Source: an uncultured Lachnospiraceae bacterium
Lineage (GTDB): Bacteria > Bacillota > Clostridia > Lachnospirales > Lachnospiraceae
Assembly: GCA_934408585.1 (NCBI GenBank)
Contig: CAKRVA010000006.1
Span: 1-64,000 of the forward strand
Length of the DNA: 64,000 bases
Direction of reading: 5' to 3'
A program made the position numbers and the translations under genes. This document shows, in pieces, positions 25,368-35,030 of the stretch (position 1 is the first letter of the stretch; each line of letters opens with the position of its first letter). A model generated the notes under the pieces. The model did not search any database. It was given only the letters and a program-made list of their open reading frames with translations, and was not told the origin of the DNA.

Positions 25368-26399
25368 TTATTCTGCACGAAGCGCAGCAGCTTTGGCTTC
25401 ATCAAATTCCGTGACATTGATGGGACCGTTGACCGGTGTGTGGTAAACGGGCGTGTCCGCGTTGTATGGATGGAAATATACATAAGAGGATGTTAAATTG
25501 ATATCACTGTAAACACCCTCTGCAACAATTTCAGGATTACTGCCATCCAGATGCATACGCATAAGGGCAGGGGCATCCTGAGAGCTTTTTTGATAATAGA
25601 TATAGTCGGTTCCTACATTGAAGGTGTCCAGCCGGTCAGTAGTCAGGGTTTCAACACTGCCTGTAGACAAAGAGTAACGACACAGACAATAATCGGAAGA
25701 AACGTCCATGTAATAGATATAATTATCTGCATAAACGGGATACCACAGATTTCCCTGATAAACCGTTGTGATGGAATCGGTTCTTGTATCCAGTGCATAT
25801 AAAAAGTGATCCTTGGAGGTCCCGTTAAAGTAAATAATTCCATTGTTACAAGCGGCAGGATTGATAATCTCATCAGAAACAAGAACCTGTTCGCTTTTAT
25901 CTGTTTTTACTTTATAGAACTTTGTATAATCGGTATTGTTATAACGCTGATAGTAGATATAGTCACCAACCAGCTGCATGGTTACCGCTGCCTGCCGGTC
26001 AAGACATTTTGTTTCGCTGCCATCAAGTTTGCTGCGGTAAACACCAAAGGTACGTACGACATATCCGAGTCCGGTGCCACCGGAAGAACTGTCCAGATAA
26101 TAGTAAAGATAATTGCCCCCTACGTTAATGGAATTTGCAGAGGATGAGGACAGGCGTTTTAAGTCGGTTTCGTCAGCATTCATGGAGTACAGGCGGCCGC
26201 CGTCATAAGCGTTGGAAAAGTATACTTTACCATTGGATTCAGCATACAACCCATGATTATTTAAGTTTCCACCGGTATTTCCGGTTACGGTAATATCATT
26301 GGCCGGAACACGACCGGACAGATGCTTCAGAACGGTAAGACCGGTTAATATAACCAGAATACTGAAACAGATAACGATAGGTTTCCATTGCTTTTTCAT
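25368..26399 (-). CDS. DUF5050-type membrane-anchored beta-propeller-like protein
   Basis: The 343-residue protein has an N-terminal membrane anchor (about 8-25) and an extracellular region made of repeated blocks such as NGKVYFSNAYDGGRLYSMN, GDYIYYQRY, DNYIYYMDVSSDYCLCRYS and GTDYIYYQKSS, which suggest a DUF5050 beta-propeller. Function is unknown. GGGAGG lies 5 nt before ATG 26399; the longer reading frame upstream is not supported. It is divergent from pheA. Confidence 0.75.
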   Translation of the reverse strand: MKKQWKPIVICFSILVILTGLTVLKHLSGRVPANDITVTGNTGGNLNNHGLYAESNGKVYFSNAYDGGRLYSMNADETDLKRLSSSSANSINVGGNYLYYYLDSSSGGTGLGYVVRTFGVYRSKLDGSETKCLDRQAAVTMQLVGDYIYYQRYNNTDYTKFYKVKTDKSEQVLVSDEIINPAACNNGIIYFNGTSKDHFLYALDTRTDSITTVYQGNLWYPVYADNYIYYMDVSSDYCLCRYSLSTGSVETLTTDRLDTFNVGTDYIYYQKSSQDAPALMRMHLDGSNPEIVAEGVYSDINLTSSYVYFHPYNADTPVYHTPVNGPINVTEFDEAKAAALRAE

Positions 26400-26505
26400 A
26401 GGCGCCTCCCAAATGCTGCATATTGTAATTCCATTATATAAATTTTCTTTTTTGGGTGCAATCGGAAACAGGAAATTCGTGAAAAAAAGAGCATATGGTT
26501 TGGTC

Positions 26506-26534
26506 TTGCAGTACAAGTGGAATTGTAATAAAAT
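26506..26534 (+). promoter_or_regulatory. pheA promoter
   Basis: TTGCAG (26506-26511), a 17-bp spacer and TAAAAT (26529-26534). No T-box or attenuator is visible in the 40-nt leader. Confidence 0.45.
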
Positions 26535-26574
26535 CAAAGAAAACATATATTTAGAATACAAAACAGGAGCAGTC

Positions 26575-27711
26575 ATGGACTTAGGAGAATTACGCAGCCA
26601 GATTGATGAAATTGATCATGAACTGGTAGAACTTTTTGAAAAAAGAATGGAAATCTGTGGTCAGGTCGCAGAATATAAAATTCAAAACAACAAACAGGTT
26701 TTTGATAAAAAGAGGGAAGAAGAAAAGATACAGAATGTGAAAGCGCTTGCCCATAACGAATTGAACCGCACAGGTGTAGAAGAACTCTTCGAACAGATTA
26801 TGTCGGTCAGCCGCAAGCTTCAGTACCGGATGATGACGGAACATGGGAAAACAGAGCTTCCACCGTTTGAAAAGAAAGAATGTCTGGATATTTCACATGC
26901 CAAGGTAGTATTTCAGGGAGCTGAGGGGTCGTATTCCCAGGCGGCAATGAACCGGTATTTTGGGGAAAGTATTGAAAGCAGCCATGTAGAAACCTTCCGC
27001 GAAGCAATGGCGGCAATCGCAGATAAAAAAGCAGATTTTGCAGTACTGCCAATCGAGAATTCCACGGCAGGAATTGTGAGTGAAATATATGATTTGCTGG
27101 TAGAATTTGATAACTATATTGTGGGAGAACAGATTATACCCATTGAGCATTGCTTAATGGCAATACCGGGAACAGATATGGCCCAGATTAAACAGGTATA
27201 TTCACATCCCCAGTCATTGATGCAGTCGGCGCATTTCCTGAACCAGCATCCGGGATGGCAGCAAATCAGTATGCAGAATAATGCATTTGCGGCACAAAAG
27301 GTTGCCAAAGAACAGGACACAACAAAGGCAGCAATTGCCAGTGAATATGCGGCAAAATATTATGGACTTCAGGTTTTGCAAAAAGGAGTAAATGATCAGA
27401 AAAACAATGTGACAAGGTTTATTATTGTCTCAAATCAGAAAATATTTGTGAAAGATGCAGATAAAATCAGCTTATGCTTTGAAGTACCTCATCGGAGCGG
27501 TTCTTTATATCGTATCTTATCTCATTTCATTTATAATAATTTAAATATGAACCGGATTGAAAGCCGCCCAATGGAAGGAAAGAATTGGGAATATCGGTTT
27601 TTCCTTGATTTTGAAGGAAATCTGGAACAGGAAGAAGTACGTAATGCACTTCGGGGTGTGCAGGAAGAAGCGACAAACGTAAGAATTCTTGGAAATTATA
27701 AATCAAAATGA
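26575..27711 (+). CDS. pheA: chorismate mutase / prephenate dehydratase
   Basis: This is the bifunctional P-protein of phenylalanine synthesis, 378 residues. Residues 1-85 are the AroQ chorismate mutase (LGELRSQIDEIDHELVELFE, RMEICGQVAEYK). The dehydratase domain starts at VVFQGAEGSYSQAAM and includes ADFAVLPIENSTAG and VTRFIIVSNQ. The C-terminal ACT domain (RSGSLYRILSHF, NMNRIESRPMEG) senses phenylalanine. ATG 26575 follows CAGGAG; the longer in-frame extension is not supported. Confidence 0.94.
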   Translation: MDLGELRSQIDEIDHELVELFEKRMEICGQVAEYKIQNNKQVFDKKREEEKIQNVKALAHNELNRTGVEELFEQIMSVSRKLQYRMMTEHGKTELPPFEKKECLDISHAKVVFQGAEGSYSQAAMNRYFGESIESSHVETFREAMAAIADKKADFAVLPIENSTAGIVSEIYDLLVEFDNYIVGEQIIPIEHCLMAIPGTDMAQIKQVYSHPQSLMQSAHFLNQHPGWQQISMQNNAFAAQKVAKEQDTTKAAIASEYAAKYYGLQVLQKGVNDQKNNVTRFIIVSNQKIFVKDADKISLCFEVPHRSGSLYRILSHFIYNNLNMNRIESRPMEGKNWEYRFFLDFEGNLEQEEVRNALRGVQEEATNVRILGNYKSK

Positions 27712-27730
27712 GATATACAGGGAGAAGAAC

Positions 27731-29026
27731 ATGAGACAGCAGGAATTAATTGTTTATAAGGATTTTGAACAGGAAGAGGGAGCACTGCTCTATGATATGG
27801 CATGGCTGATGGAGCACTACCGGGACGAATACTATAACCGGGAAGATATGGCTGCACTTTGCTACGATGGCATTCACAGACTTCTGGAAATGGCAGGAAA
27901 CCATGGATTCTATGGAAATTTGTGGCATTGTTACCTGAGCAATCTGCTTGTAAACAATGAGAACAGTTACAGCAAGGCCTGTGAAATCCGTGGGGAAGTA
28001 GAAGGAACCATCAATCAGGCGGTTCTTCATGATATTGTTATTTTCAAAGAATTTTTTGACTATGATTTTTCAGATATGGTTCAAACGTTGCAGGTAAGCG
28101 GATTTGAACTGATTGGAAACTATATCAGCAGTGATTCCGAAAGCAAGGTGTATAACAGCAGAATCCGGGAGAGAATCTGTTCACTGGCACAGAAATTTGC
28201 GAAAGACCATACGCCGGAGGAAATGAAAGCAACGCTGACGGAATTTTATAAAGAATATGGTGTCGGAAAATTTGGTTTACATAAAGCATTTCGAATTGTA
28301 CATGAGGAACAGGGAGTCCAGATTGTACCGATTGCAAATATTGCACATGTTTATCTGAATGATCTGGTAGGTTACGAGATTCCGAAGAAAAAACTCGTTG
28401 AAAATACCGAAGCATTTGTCGAAGGAAGAAAAGCAAACAACTGTCTGCTTTTTGGAGATGCGGGAACCGGAAAGTCTTCGAGTATTAAAGCAATTGCAAA
28501 CGAATATTATGACAAGGGACTGCGTATCATTGAAGTGTACAAGCATCAGTTCCAGGATTTGAATGAAGTTATTACGCAGATTAAAAATCGGAATTATAAA
28601 TTTATTATTTATATGGATGATTTGAGCTTTGAAGATTTTGAAATTGAGTATAAATACCTGAAAGCAGTAATTGAAGGTGGTCTGGAGAAAAAACCGAAAA
28701 ATGTATTGATTTATGCAACCTCAAACCGCCGTCACCTGGTAAGAGAGAAGTTTTCAGATAAGGAAGACCGCCGTGACGATTTACATGCGGGAGATACGGT
28801 ACAGGAGAAGTTATCGCTGGTATCCAGATTTGGGGTGACCATTTTCTTTGCAGCACCGGACAAACGGGAATTCCAGAAAATCGTAACGACATTGGCAGAA
28901 CGGTATGGCGTGACCATGGAGGAAGAGGAACTTTTAGCCGAGGCAAACAAGTGGGAACTGCAGCATGGCGGCTTGTCAGGAAGAACAGCGCAACAGTTTA
29001 TTGATTACCTTTTAGGAAAAAAATAA
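27731..29026 (+). CDS. DUF815-family AAA ATPase
   Basis: The 431-residue protein has an N-terminal helical part and an ATPase core with Walker A LLFGDAGTGKSSSIKAIA, Walker B-like FIIYMDDLSFEDFE and the sensor-like IYATSNRRHLVREKFSD. This is the DUF815 family, of unknown cellular role. GGGAGAAG precedes the ATG. It sits 19 nt after pheA and 21 nt before the Ppx gene, so it is in this transcript. Confidence 0.85.
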   Translation: MRQQELIVYKDFEQEEGALLYDMAWLMEHYRDEYYNREDMAALCYDGIHRLLEMAGNHGFYGNLWHCYLSNLLVNNENSYSKACEIRGEVEGTINQAVLHDIVIFKEFFDYDFSDMVQTLQVSGFELIGNYISSDSESKVYNSRIRERICSLAQKFAKDHTPEEMKATLTEFYKEYGVGKFGLHKAFRIVHEEQGVQIVPIANIAHVYLNDLVGYEIPKKKLVENTEAFVEGRKANNCLLFGDAGTGKSSSIKAIANEYYDKGLRIIEVYKHQFQDLNEVITQIKNRNYKFIIYMDDLSFEDFEIEYKYLKAVIEGGLEKKPKNVLIYATSNRRHLVREKFSDKEDRRDDLHAGDTVQEKLSLVSRFGVTIFFAAPDKREFQKIVTTLAERYGVTMEEEELLAEANKWELQHGGLSGRTAQQFIDYLLGKK

Positions 29027-29047
29027 AAGAGAAGGGGACAGAGGGAA

Positions 29048-30589
29048 ATGGCAATAAAAACATTTGCAGCAATTGATATCGGTTCTTATGTGGTATCAAT
29101 GAAAATTTTTGAAGTCTCTAAGAAAAACGGAATGAGGCAGATTGACCATATCCGCCATAGCATTGATATGGGAACGGAGAGTTACACGACAGGAAAGCTC
29201 AGTATTGAACGTGTGGATGAGCTTTGTGAAACACTGAATGAATATAAAAAAATTATGGATTCCTATCATGTGGAGGCTTATCGGGCATATGGCACAAGTG
29301 CAATCCGCGAAAGTCAGAATAAATCCATATTGATTGACCAGGTCCGCCAGAGAACCGGAATTGAAATTGAAGTGCTGAGTAATTCCGAGCAACGTTTTTT
29401 GGATTATAAGTCCATTGCATTTCAGGGAGAAAGCTTTGACCGTATTATTGAAGAAGGAACCGCTATTGTAGATATCGGTGGTGGAAGTATTCAGATTTCG
29501 TTATTTGACAAGGATACGCTTGTTTCAACGCAGAACCTGAAGCTTGGCGTATTACGTCTGCAGGAAAGGATGAATCATCTGAATGCAAGCCTCAGCCAGT
29601 ATGCACCGTTGATTGAGGAACTGGTTGAATCTTTAATGTCCGTTTACAAAAAATTATATTTGAAGGACCGACAGATAAAGAATCTGATTATTGTAGACGA
29701 TTATATTACGGCACTGACAAAACGCAGAAGTGGAGAAAAGAAAGAAGAATTTATCACACGGGAAGACCTGAGGCATTTTCTGACGCTCCGCAAAGAAAAG
29801 AGCATTCCGGAATTGTCAAGGATGCTTGATATGCCGGAAGAGGATTTGCCACTTCTTTATATTTCTTTATTGATGGTGCAGCGCATCATGGATGATATGG
29901 AAGCAGAAAATATCTGGGCGCCCGGTGTAACACTTTGTGATGGAATTGCATATGAATATGCGGAGCAGAATAAAATCATTTCCTCCATCCATGACTTTGA
30001 AAAAGATATTATTGCCTGTGCACAGTCCATCAGTAAACGTTATCAGGGAAGTAAAAAGAGAAGCGAAACGCTGGAAAAAATTGCACTGACCATATTTGAC
30101 AGTACAAAAAAGATACATGGACTTTCCAAAAGGGAACGATTACTTCTTCAGATTTCTACCATATTGCACGATTGTGGCAAATATATTAGTATGATGAATT
30201 TGGGAGATTGCTCTTACAGCATTATTATGGCAACCGAGATTATCGGTCTTTCCCATCAGGAGAGAGAAATTGTCGCAAATGTTGTAAAATATAATCACAA
30301 GACGTTTGATTATTATGAGGAAATGAATCATACGGCGAGTCTGGACAGAGATGCTTATCTGAAAATTGCAAAACTGACGGCTATTTTGCGCGTCGCAAAT
30401 GCATTGGACAGAAGTCATAAGCAGAAATTTAAGAATGTCAGAATTTCGGTACGGGAAGAGCAGCTTCTGATTACCGTTGAAACAAATGAGGACATTACAT
30501 TGGAAAGAGGTCTGTTTGGTGCCAGAGCAGAATTTTTTACCGAAGTATTTAACTTAGAGCCTGTTATTAAGCAGAAAAGAACACTTTAA
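29048..30589 (+). CDS. ppx: Ppx/GppA-family exopolyphosphatase
   Basis: The 513-residue protein has the Ppx/GppA ASKHA fold: FAAIDIGSYVVSMKIFEVS, YRAYGTSAIRE, AIVDIGGGSIQISLF, followed by a C-terminal HD-like domain (LLQISTILHDCGKYISM, RVANALDRSHKQKF). It removes phosphate from polyphosphate and/or pppGpp. GAAGGGGACAGAGGG lies upstream. It lies between the DUF815 gene and polyphosphate kinase, so synthesis and breakdown of polyphosphate are in one operon. Confidence 0.9.
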   Translation: MAIKTFAAIDIGSYVVSMKIFEVSKKNGMRQIDHIRHSIDMGTESYTTGKLSIERVDELCETLNEYKKIMDSYHVEAYRAYGTSAIRESQNKSILIDQVRQRTGIEIEVLSNSEQRFLDYKSIAFQGESFDRIIEEGTAIVDIGGGSIQISLFDKDTLVSTQNLKLGVLRLQERMNHLNASLSQYAPLIEELVESLMSVYKKLYLKDRQIKNLIIVDDYITALTKRRSGEKKEEFITREDLRHFLTLRKEKSIPELSRMLDMPEEDLPLLYISLLMVQRIMDDMEAENIWAPGVTLCDGIAYEYAEQNKIISSIHDFEKDIIACAQSISKRYQGSKKRSETLEKIALTIFDSTKKIHGLSKRERLLLQISTILHDCGKYISMMNLGDCSYSIIMATEIIGLSHQEREIVANVVKYNHKTFDYYEEMNHTASLDRDAYLKIAKLTAILRVANALDRSHKQKFKNVRISVREEQLLITVETNEDITLERGLFGARAEFFTEVFNLEPVIKQKRTL

Positions 30590-30610
30590 CAGAAAGGGCT
30601 GGTATTACAC

Positions 30611-32755
30611 ATGGGTAAAATGAAATATGACAATCCCAAATATTACAGCAATCGTGAACTGAGCTGGATATTGTTTGACAAACGTGTATTGAGCGAGGCG
30701 AGGGATAAAAATATTCCATTGTTTGAAAGGCTGAAATTTTTAAGCATTACCGCATCCAATCTGGATGAATTTTTCATGGTGCGGGTAGCATCGCTGAAGG
30801 ATATGGTAAATGCAAAATACGAGAAAACCGATATTGCCGGAATGACACCTAAGGAGCAGCTGCAAAAAATCAATGTGGAAACACATGAACTGGTGGAGGA
30901 ACAATATCATATTTATAATCGTTCCCTGATTCCACAATTAAAGCTGAACGGACTTCGTGTCATTGAACGTCATGAAATGCTGAATGCAGAAGAGGCAGAA
31001 TATGTGGACCGTTATTACGAAGAAAATGTATATCCGGTACTTACGCCAATGGCGGTAGATTCTTCAAGACCATTTCCACTGATTCGAAACAAGTCATTGA
31101 ATATCGGTGCACTTGTAAAGAAAAAAGATGGTGATGATAATCTTGAATTTGCAACAGTTCAGGTTCCAAGTGTGTTGCCGAGAATCATCCAGGTTCCGAC
31201 GCATGAATCCGGAATCAGTGTGATTCTTCTGGAAGAAGTGATAGAGCGAAATATTCATAAGCTGTTTCTGAATTATGAAATTGTCTGTTCTTCTCCGTTC
31301 CGAATCATGAGAAATGCAGATTTGACGATTGAAGAGGACGAAGCAGAGGATTTACTGAAAGAAATTGAGAAGCAGCTAAAGAAGCGTCAGTGGGGGCAGG
31401 CAATCCGGCTGGAGGCAGAACATAAAATTGACCAGAGACTGTTGAATATTATTAAGCAGGAACTGATGATTGAAAAAGAAGATATCTATGAGATTGATGG
31501 ACCTCTTGACCTGACGTTTTTAATGAAAATGTATGGCTTACCGGGATTTGATCATTTGAAGGAAAAGTCATATCCGGCACCACAACCCATACCGGAGCTT
31601 CCGGCAGACGGTGATATTTTTGAAGAAATTCAAAAACAGGATATTCTGTTGTTCCATCCATACGAAACATTCCGACCGGTTGTGGATTTTATCCGTCAGG
31701 CGGCGAGAGATAAAGATGTACTTGCCATTAAGCAGACGCTGTATCGTGTCAGCGGAAATTCGCCGATTATTGCAGCACTTGCACAGGCAGCAGAAAATGG
31801 CAAGCAGGTATCGGTACTTGTGGAATTAAAGGCACGTTTTGATGAAGAGAATAATATTGTCTGGGCAAAAATGCTGGAGAAAGCCGGCTGCCATGTAATT
31901 TATGGATTGGTCGGATTAAAGACACATAGTAAGATTACGCTGGTGGTACGAAGAGAAGAAGACGGCATCCGCCGTTATGTACATCTGGGAACCGGAAATT
32001 ATAATGACGCAACAGCAAAGCTGTACACAGACCTTGGACTTTTGACCTGCAATCCGGCAATCGGAGAAGATGCAACTGCAGTATTCAATATGTTATCCGG
32101 TTACTCGGAGCCACTAAACTGGAACAAATTATCACTTGCTCCTCTGTGGCTGAAAGACCGTTTCCTATATTTGATTGGCCGTGAAACAAAGAATGCAAAA
32201 CTGGGCAGGAACGGACATATTATTGCAAAGGTAAACAGTTTATGTGATAAGGATATTATCGCGGCATTATATGAAGCAGCAGAAGCCGGTGTTAAGATTG
32301 AATTGATTGTGCGCGGAATCTGTTGTCTGAAGGTTGGTTTGCCGGGAATGGAGAATCGTATCCAGGTTCGCTCTATCGTCGGAAACTTTTTGGAACATAG
32401 CAGAATCTTTTATTTTGAAAACGATGGAAAACCGGAGTATTATTGTGCAAGTGCAGACTGGATGCCAAGAAACCTGGAACGTCGTGTGGAAATTATGTTT
32501 CCGATTGAAAAGCCGGAGCTGCGTAAGAAACTGATGACAATTCTGGAAATGACACTGAAAGACACCGAAAAGGCGCATTTGCTACAACCGGACGGAACTT
32601 ATGAAAAAGTGGATAAGCGTGGAAAAGGTTCTTATAATTCCCAGCTTGCTTTTGGAAATATGGCAGTAGAACGGGTAAAAGAACAGGAAAAATTAAAAAA
32701 TAACAGAATCTTTATTCCGGAAAAAGGAATTTCGTATCCGGACGGTGAAGAATGA
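30611..32755 (+). CDS. ppk1: polyphosphate kinase 1
   Basis: The 714-residue PPK1 makes polyphosphate from ATP. Key blocks are YYSNRELSWILFDKRVL at the N-terminus, VLTPMAVDSSRPFPLIRNKS, VLVELKARFDEENNI, LKTHSKITLVVRREE (the autophosphorylated His region), RRYVHLGTGNYND and GNFLEHSRIFYFEN (second essential His). Full length, four-domain architecture. It starts 21 nt after ppx, and GAAAGGG precedes the ATG. Confidence 0.96.
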   Translation: MGKMKYDNPKYYSNRELSWILFDKRVLSEARDKNIPLFERLKFLSITASNLDEFFMVRVASLKDMVNAKYEKTDIAGMTPKEQLQKINVETHELVEEQYHIYNRSLIPQLKLNGLRVIERHEMLNAEEAEYVDRYYEENVYPVLTPMAVDSSRPFPLIRNKSLNIGALVKKKDGDDNLEFATVQVPSVLPRIIQVPTHESGISVILLEEVIERNIHKLFLNYEIVCSSPFRIMRNADLTIEEDEAEDLLKEIEKQLKKRQWGQAIRLEAEHKIDQRLLNIIKQELMIEKEDIYEIDGPLDLTFLMKMYGLPGFDHLKEKSYPAPQPIPELPADGDIFEEIQKQDILLFHPYETFRPVVDFIRQAARDKDVLAIKQTLYRVSGNSPIIAALAQAAENGKQVSVLVELKARFDEENNIVWAKMLEKAGCHVIYGLVGLKTHSKITLVVRREEDGIRRYVHLGTGNYNDATAKLYTDLGLLTCNPAIGEDATAVFNMLSGYSEPLNWNKLSLAPLWLKDRFLYLIGRETKNAKLGRNGHIIAKVNSLCDKDIIAALYEAAEAGVKIELIVRGICCLKVGLPGMENRIQVRSIVGNFLEHSRIFYFENDGKPEYYCASADWMPRNLERRVEIMFPIEKPELRKKLMTILEMTLKDTEKAHLLQPDGTYEKVDKRGKGSYNSQLAFGNMAVERVKEQEKLKNNRIFIPEKGISYPDGEE

Positions 32756-32768
32756 AAGGAGAGTTCCA

Positions 32769-33035
32769 ATGCAGGAGTATGATGAGGCAGTATTACAGTG
32801 CTTTTTAGAAAAGCAGAACCAGTTATTTCCAGAAGAAGATGTAGTTTCTTCCCTGGAGGAAGCAGAAGAGTTTTTGGAAGAAAATTTTGCAGTTGTTGTA
32901 AATTCGCTCGAAGAAGTCTGGGAGTTTTTTGAAGAAGAGGGAATTGACATGGAAGGAGCCCGGGGAGAGGAAATACTCGAGGCAGATGAAGTCTTTGAAA
33001 TCGGGGATGGAAGATTCCTGATTATTGAAGGATAA
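32769..33035 (+). CDS. small acidic conserved protein, unknown
   Basis: The 88-residue protein is very acidic (EEAEEFLEENF, EFFEEEGIDMEG). I have seen similar short proteins in Lachnospiraceae, but no function is known to me and I see no catalytic motif. ATG 32769 follows AAAGGAG (about 6 nt). It lies 13 nt after ppk1 and 30 nt before the ManC-like gene, so it is part of the operon. Confidence 0.7.
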   Translation: MQEYDEAVLQCFLEKQNQLFPEEDVVSSLEEAEEFLEENFAVVVNSLEEVWEFFEEEGIDMEGARGEEILEADEVFEIGDGRFLIIEG

Positions 33036-33065
33036 ATAACAAAAAAGAAAAAGGAAAACAGAAGA

Positions 33066-34382
33066 ATGAACATTATCTTATTGTCAGGTGGTTCGGGAAA
33101 ACGTTTGTGGCCATTGTCCAATGACATCCGTTCCAAACAGTTTATTAAAATTTTTAAAAAGGAAGACGGAACTTATGAATCAATGGTACAGCGTGTGTAT
33201 CGTCAGATTAAGTCTGTAGATACAGATGCAACGGTTACGATTGCAACCTCAAAAACACAGGTTTCTGCGATTCATAATCAGCTTGGTGAAAACGTAGGAG
33301 TATGTGTAGAGCCATGCCGGCGGGACACCTTCCCGGCAATCGCACTTGCAGCAGCTTATCTGAAGGATGTAAAGCATATTCCGGAAGACGAGGCAGTTGT
33401 GGTATGTCCGGTAGACCCTTATGTAAATGATGATTATTTTGAAGCAATCAAAAAGTTATCTGATCTGGCACAGGCAGGCGAAGCAAATCTTGTTCTGATG
33501 GGAATTGAACCAACATATCCAAGTGAAAAATACGGCTATATTATTCCGAGCGAAAAGGCAGAGGTCAGCAAGGTTTCCACATTTAAGGAAAAACCGGATG
33601 CAGAAACCGCAAAAGAATATATTGCCAAAGGAGCTCTTTGGAATGGCGGTGTGTTTGCATTTCGCCTGGAATATCTGATTCACAAAGCACATGAACTGAT
33701 TGATTTTGAAAATTATCAGGACCTGTTTGAAAAGTACGAGACGTTACAAAAAATCAGTTTTGACTATGCAGTAGCAGAAAAAGAAAGTGATATCAGCGTT
33801 TCACGATTCCGCGGACAGTGGAAAGACCTTGGAACATGGAATACATTGACCGAGGCAATGGAAGATGCAAGTATTGGTGAGGCAATGCTCAATGAGAAGT
33901 GTGACAATGTGCATGTAATCAATGAGCTGGATGTTCCGGTGCTTTGCATGGGACTGAAGGATGTAGTAGTTTCGGCAAGTCCTGAGGGAATTCTTGTTTC
34001 GGATAAGGAGCAGTCAAGTTACATCAAACCGTTTGTAGATAAAATTGACCAGCAGGTTATGTTTGCAGAAAAATCATGGGGCAGCTTCCGGGTACTTGAT
34101 GTGGAACAGGATAGTCTTACGATTAAGGTTACACTGATGCCAGGGCACCAGATGAATTATCACAGTCATGAGCGGCGTGACGAGGTATGGACGATTATTT
34201 CCGGATTTGGTAAGGCAGTTCTGGATGGAGAAACCCGTGATGTGAAGCCGGGGGATGTGTTAACGATGAAAGCCGGCTGTAAGCACACGATTATTGCCGA
34301 TACAGAGCTTAAAGTAATGGAAGTTCAAATCGGAAAAGAAATCAGTGTGAAAGATAAAATCAAATTTTCACAGGATTTTTAG
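33066..34382 (+). CDS. mannose-1-phosphate guanylyltransferase-like, ManC type
   Basis: The 438-residue protein has an N-terminal sugar nucleotidyltransferase domain (IILLSGGSGKRLWPLSN signature, VVVCPVDPYVNDDYF, GYIIPSEKAEV, ALWNGGVFAFRLEYL) and a C-terminal cupin of the mannose-6-phosphate isomerase type (GSFRVLDVEQDSLTIKV, MNYHSHERRDEVWTI, VKPGDVLTMKAGCKH). This matches ManC enzymes that make GDP-mannose. The exact sugar and nucleotide cannot be fixed from sequence. It ends the pheA-to-manC run. Confidence 0.82.
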   Translation: MNIILLSGGSGKRLWPLSNDIRSKQFIKIFKKEDGTYESMVQRVYRQIKSVDTDATVTIATSKTQVSAIHNQLGENVGVCVEPCRRDTFPAIALAAAYLKDVKHIPEDEAVVVCPVDPYVNDDYFEAIKKLSDLAQAGEANLVLMGIEPTYPSEKYGYIIPSEKAEVSKVSTFKEKPDAETAKEYIAKGALWNGGVFAFRLEYLIHKAHELIDFENYQDLFEKYETLQKISFDYAVAEKESDISVSRFRGQWKDLGTWNTLTEAMEDASIGEAMLNEKCDNVHVINELDVPVLCMGLKDVVVSASPEGILVSDKEQSSYIKPFVDKIDQQVMFAEKSWGSFRVLDVEQDSLTIKVTLMPGHQMNYHSHERRDEVWTIISGFGKAVLDGETRDVKPGDVLTMKAGCKHTIIADTELKVMEVQIGKEISVKDKIKFSQDF

Positions 34383-34456
34383 AAATCGGTAAGAAATATC
34401 TTGCATTTCTCTAGAAGAAGTGCTAACCTATTTATAGTTTATAATTATTACTAGTT

Positions 34457-34485
34457 ACAGTGGGCTTGCGAGTCCACTGTTTTTA
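34457..34485 (+). terminator. terminator upstream of rimP
   Basis: A 10-bp stem with a small loop (34457-34466 with 34471-34480, one G-U) is followed by TTTTA. It probably ends the ManC operon or serves as a leader attenuator for rimP-nusA. Confidence 0.7.
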
Positions 34486-34500
34486 TGTCCGGACATAAAA
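34481..34500. promoter_or_regulatory. perfect 20-bp palindrome upstream of rimP
   Basis: TTTTATGTCCGGACATAAAA is its own reverse complement. It follows the terminator tail directly and ends 29 nt before the rimP ATG. It could be a protein-binding site or a second short hairpin. A TCCGGA also recurs at 34502. Confidence 0.45.
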
Positions 34501-34529
34501 ATCCGGAAGTAAGAACATAAGGAGGCAGA

Positions 34530-34997
34530 ATGTCAAAGAGAGAAGTTTATGAAGAGAAGACGGAAAAGCTTCTGGAACCGATTGCTGAAAAAGCAAATGT
34601 AGAAATTTATGATGTAGAGTATGTGAAAGAAGGAAGCGATTTCTACCTGCGCTGTTATATTGACAAAGAAGGCGGCGTAACCATTGATGATTGTGAGCTG
34701 GTAAGCCGGGCGTTGTCAGAACAGCTGGATGCAGAGGACTTTGTAGAAGACGCTTATATTCTTGAGGTAAGTTCCCCAGGGCTTGGAAGAGTGTTAAAAA
34801 AAGAGAAGCACCTGCAAAAAAGTATTGGGGAAGAGGTAGAAGTAAAAACGTATAAACCGGTAAATGGTCAAAAGGATTTTTCGGGAGTGTTAAAAGCATT
34901 TGATCGTGACCAGATTACCATACAGCCTGAGAATGGCGAAGAAATGGTATTAGAAAGAAAAGATATTGCAGTAATAAAGTTAGCACTGGATTTTTAA
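34530..34997 (+). CDS. rimP: ribosome maturation factor RimP
   Basis: The 155-residue RimP supports 30S subunit maturation. Blocks are IYDVEYVKEGSDFYLRCYID, SRALSEQLDAEDFVEDAYIL and EVSSPGLGRVLKKEKHLQK. AAGGAGG precedes the ATG. It is the first gene of the classic rimP-nusA-infB operon. Confidence 0.95.
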   Translation: MSKREVYEEKTEKLLEPIAEKANVEIYDVEYVKEGSDFYLRCYIDKEGGVTIDDCELVSRALSEQLDAEDFVEDAYILEVSSPGLGRVLKKEKHLQKSIGEEVEVKTYKPVNGQKDFSGVLKAFDRDQITIQPENGEEMVLERKDIAVIKLALDF

Positions 34998-35030
34998 AAA
35001 TCCAAATACAGAAAGAAGGGATACTGAAAA

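Noticed and set aside
26535..26574. T-box or phenylalanine leader peptide before pheA
   Set aside because: Leader is about 40 nt, with no T-box sequence or Phe-rich short frame.
32769..33035. Glyoxalase annotation for the small acidic protein
   Set aside because: No metal-binding residues or glyoxalase fold elements are visible in 88 residues.
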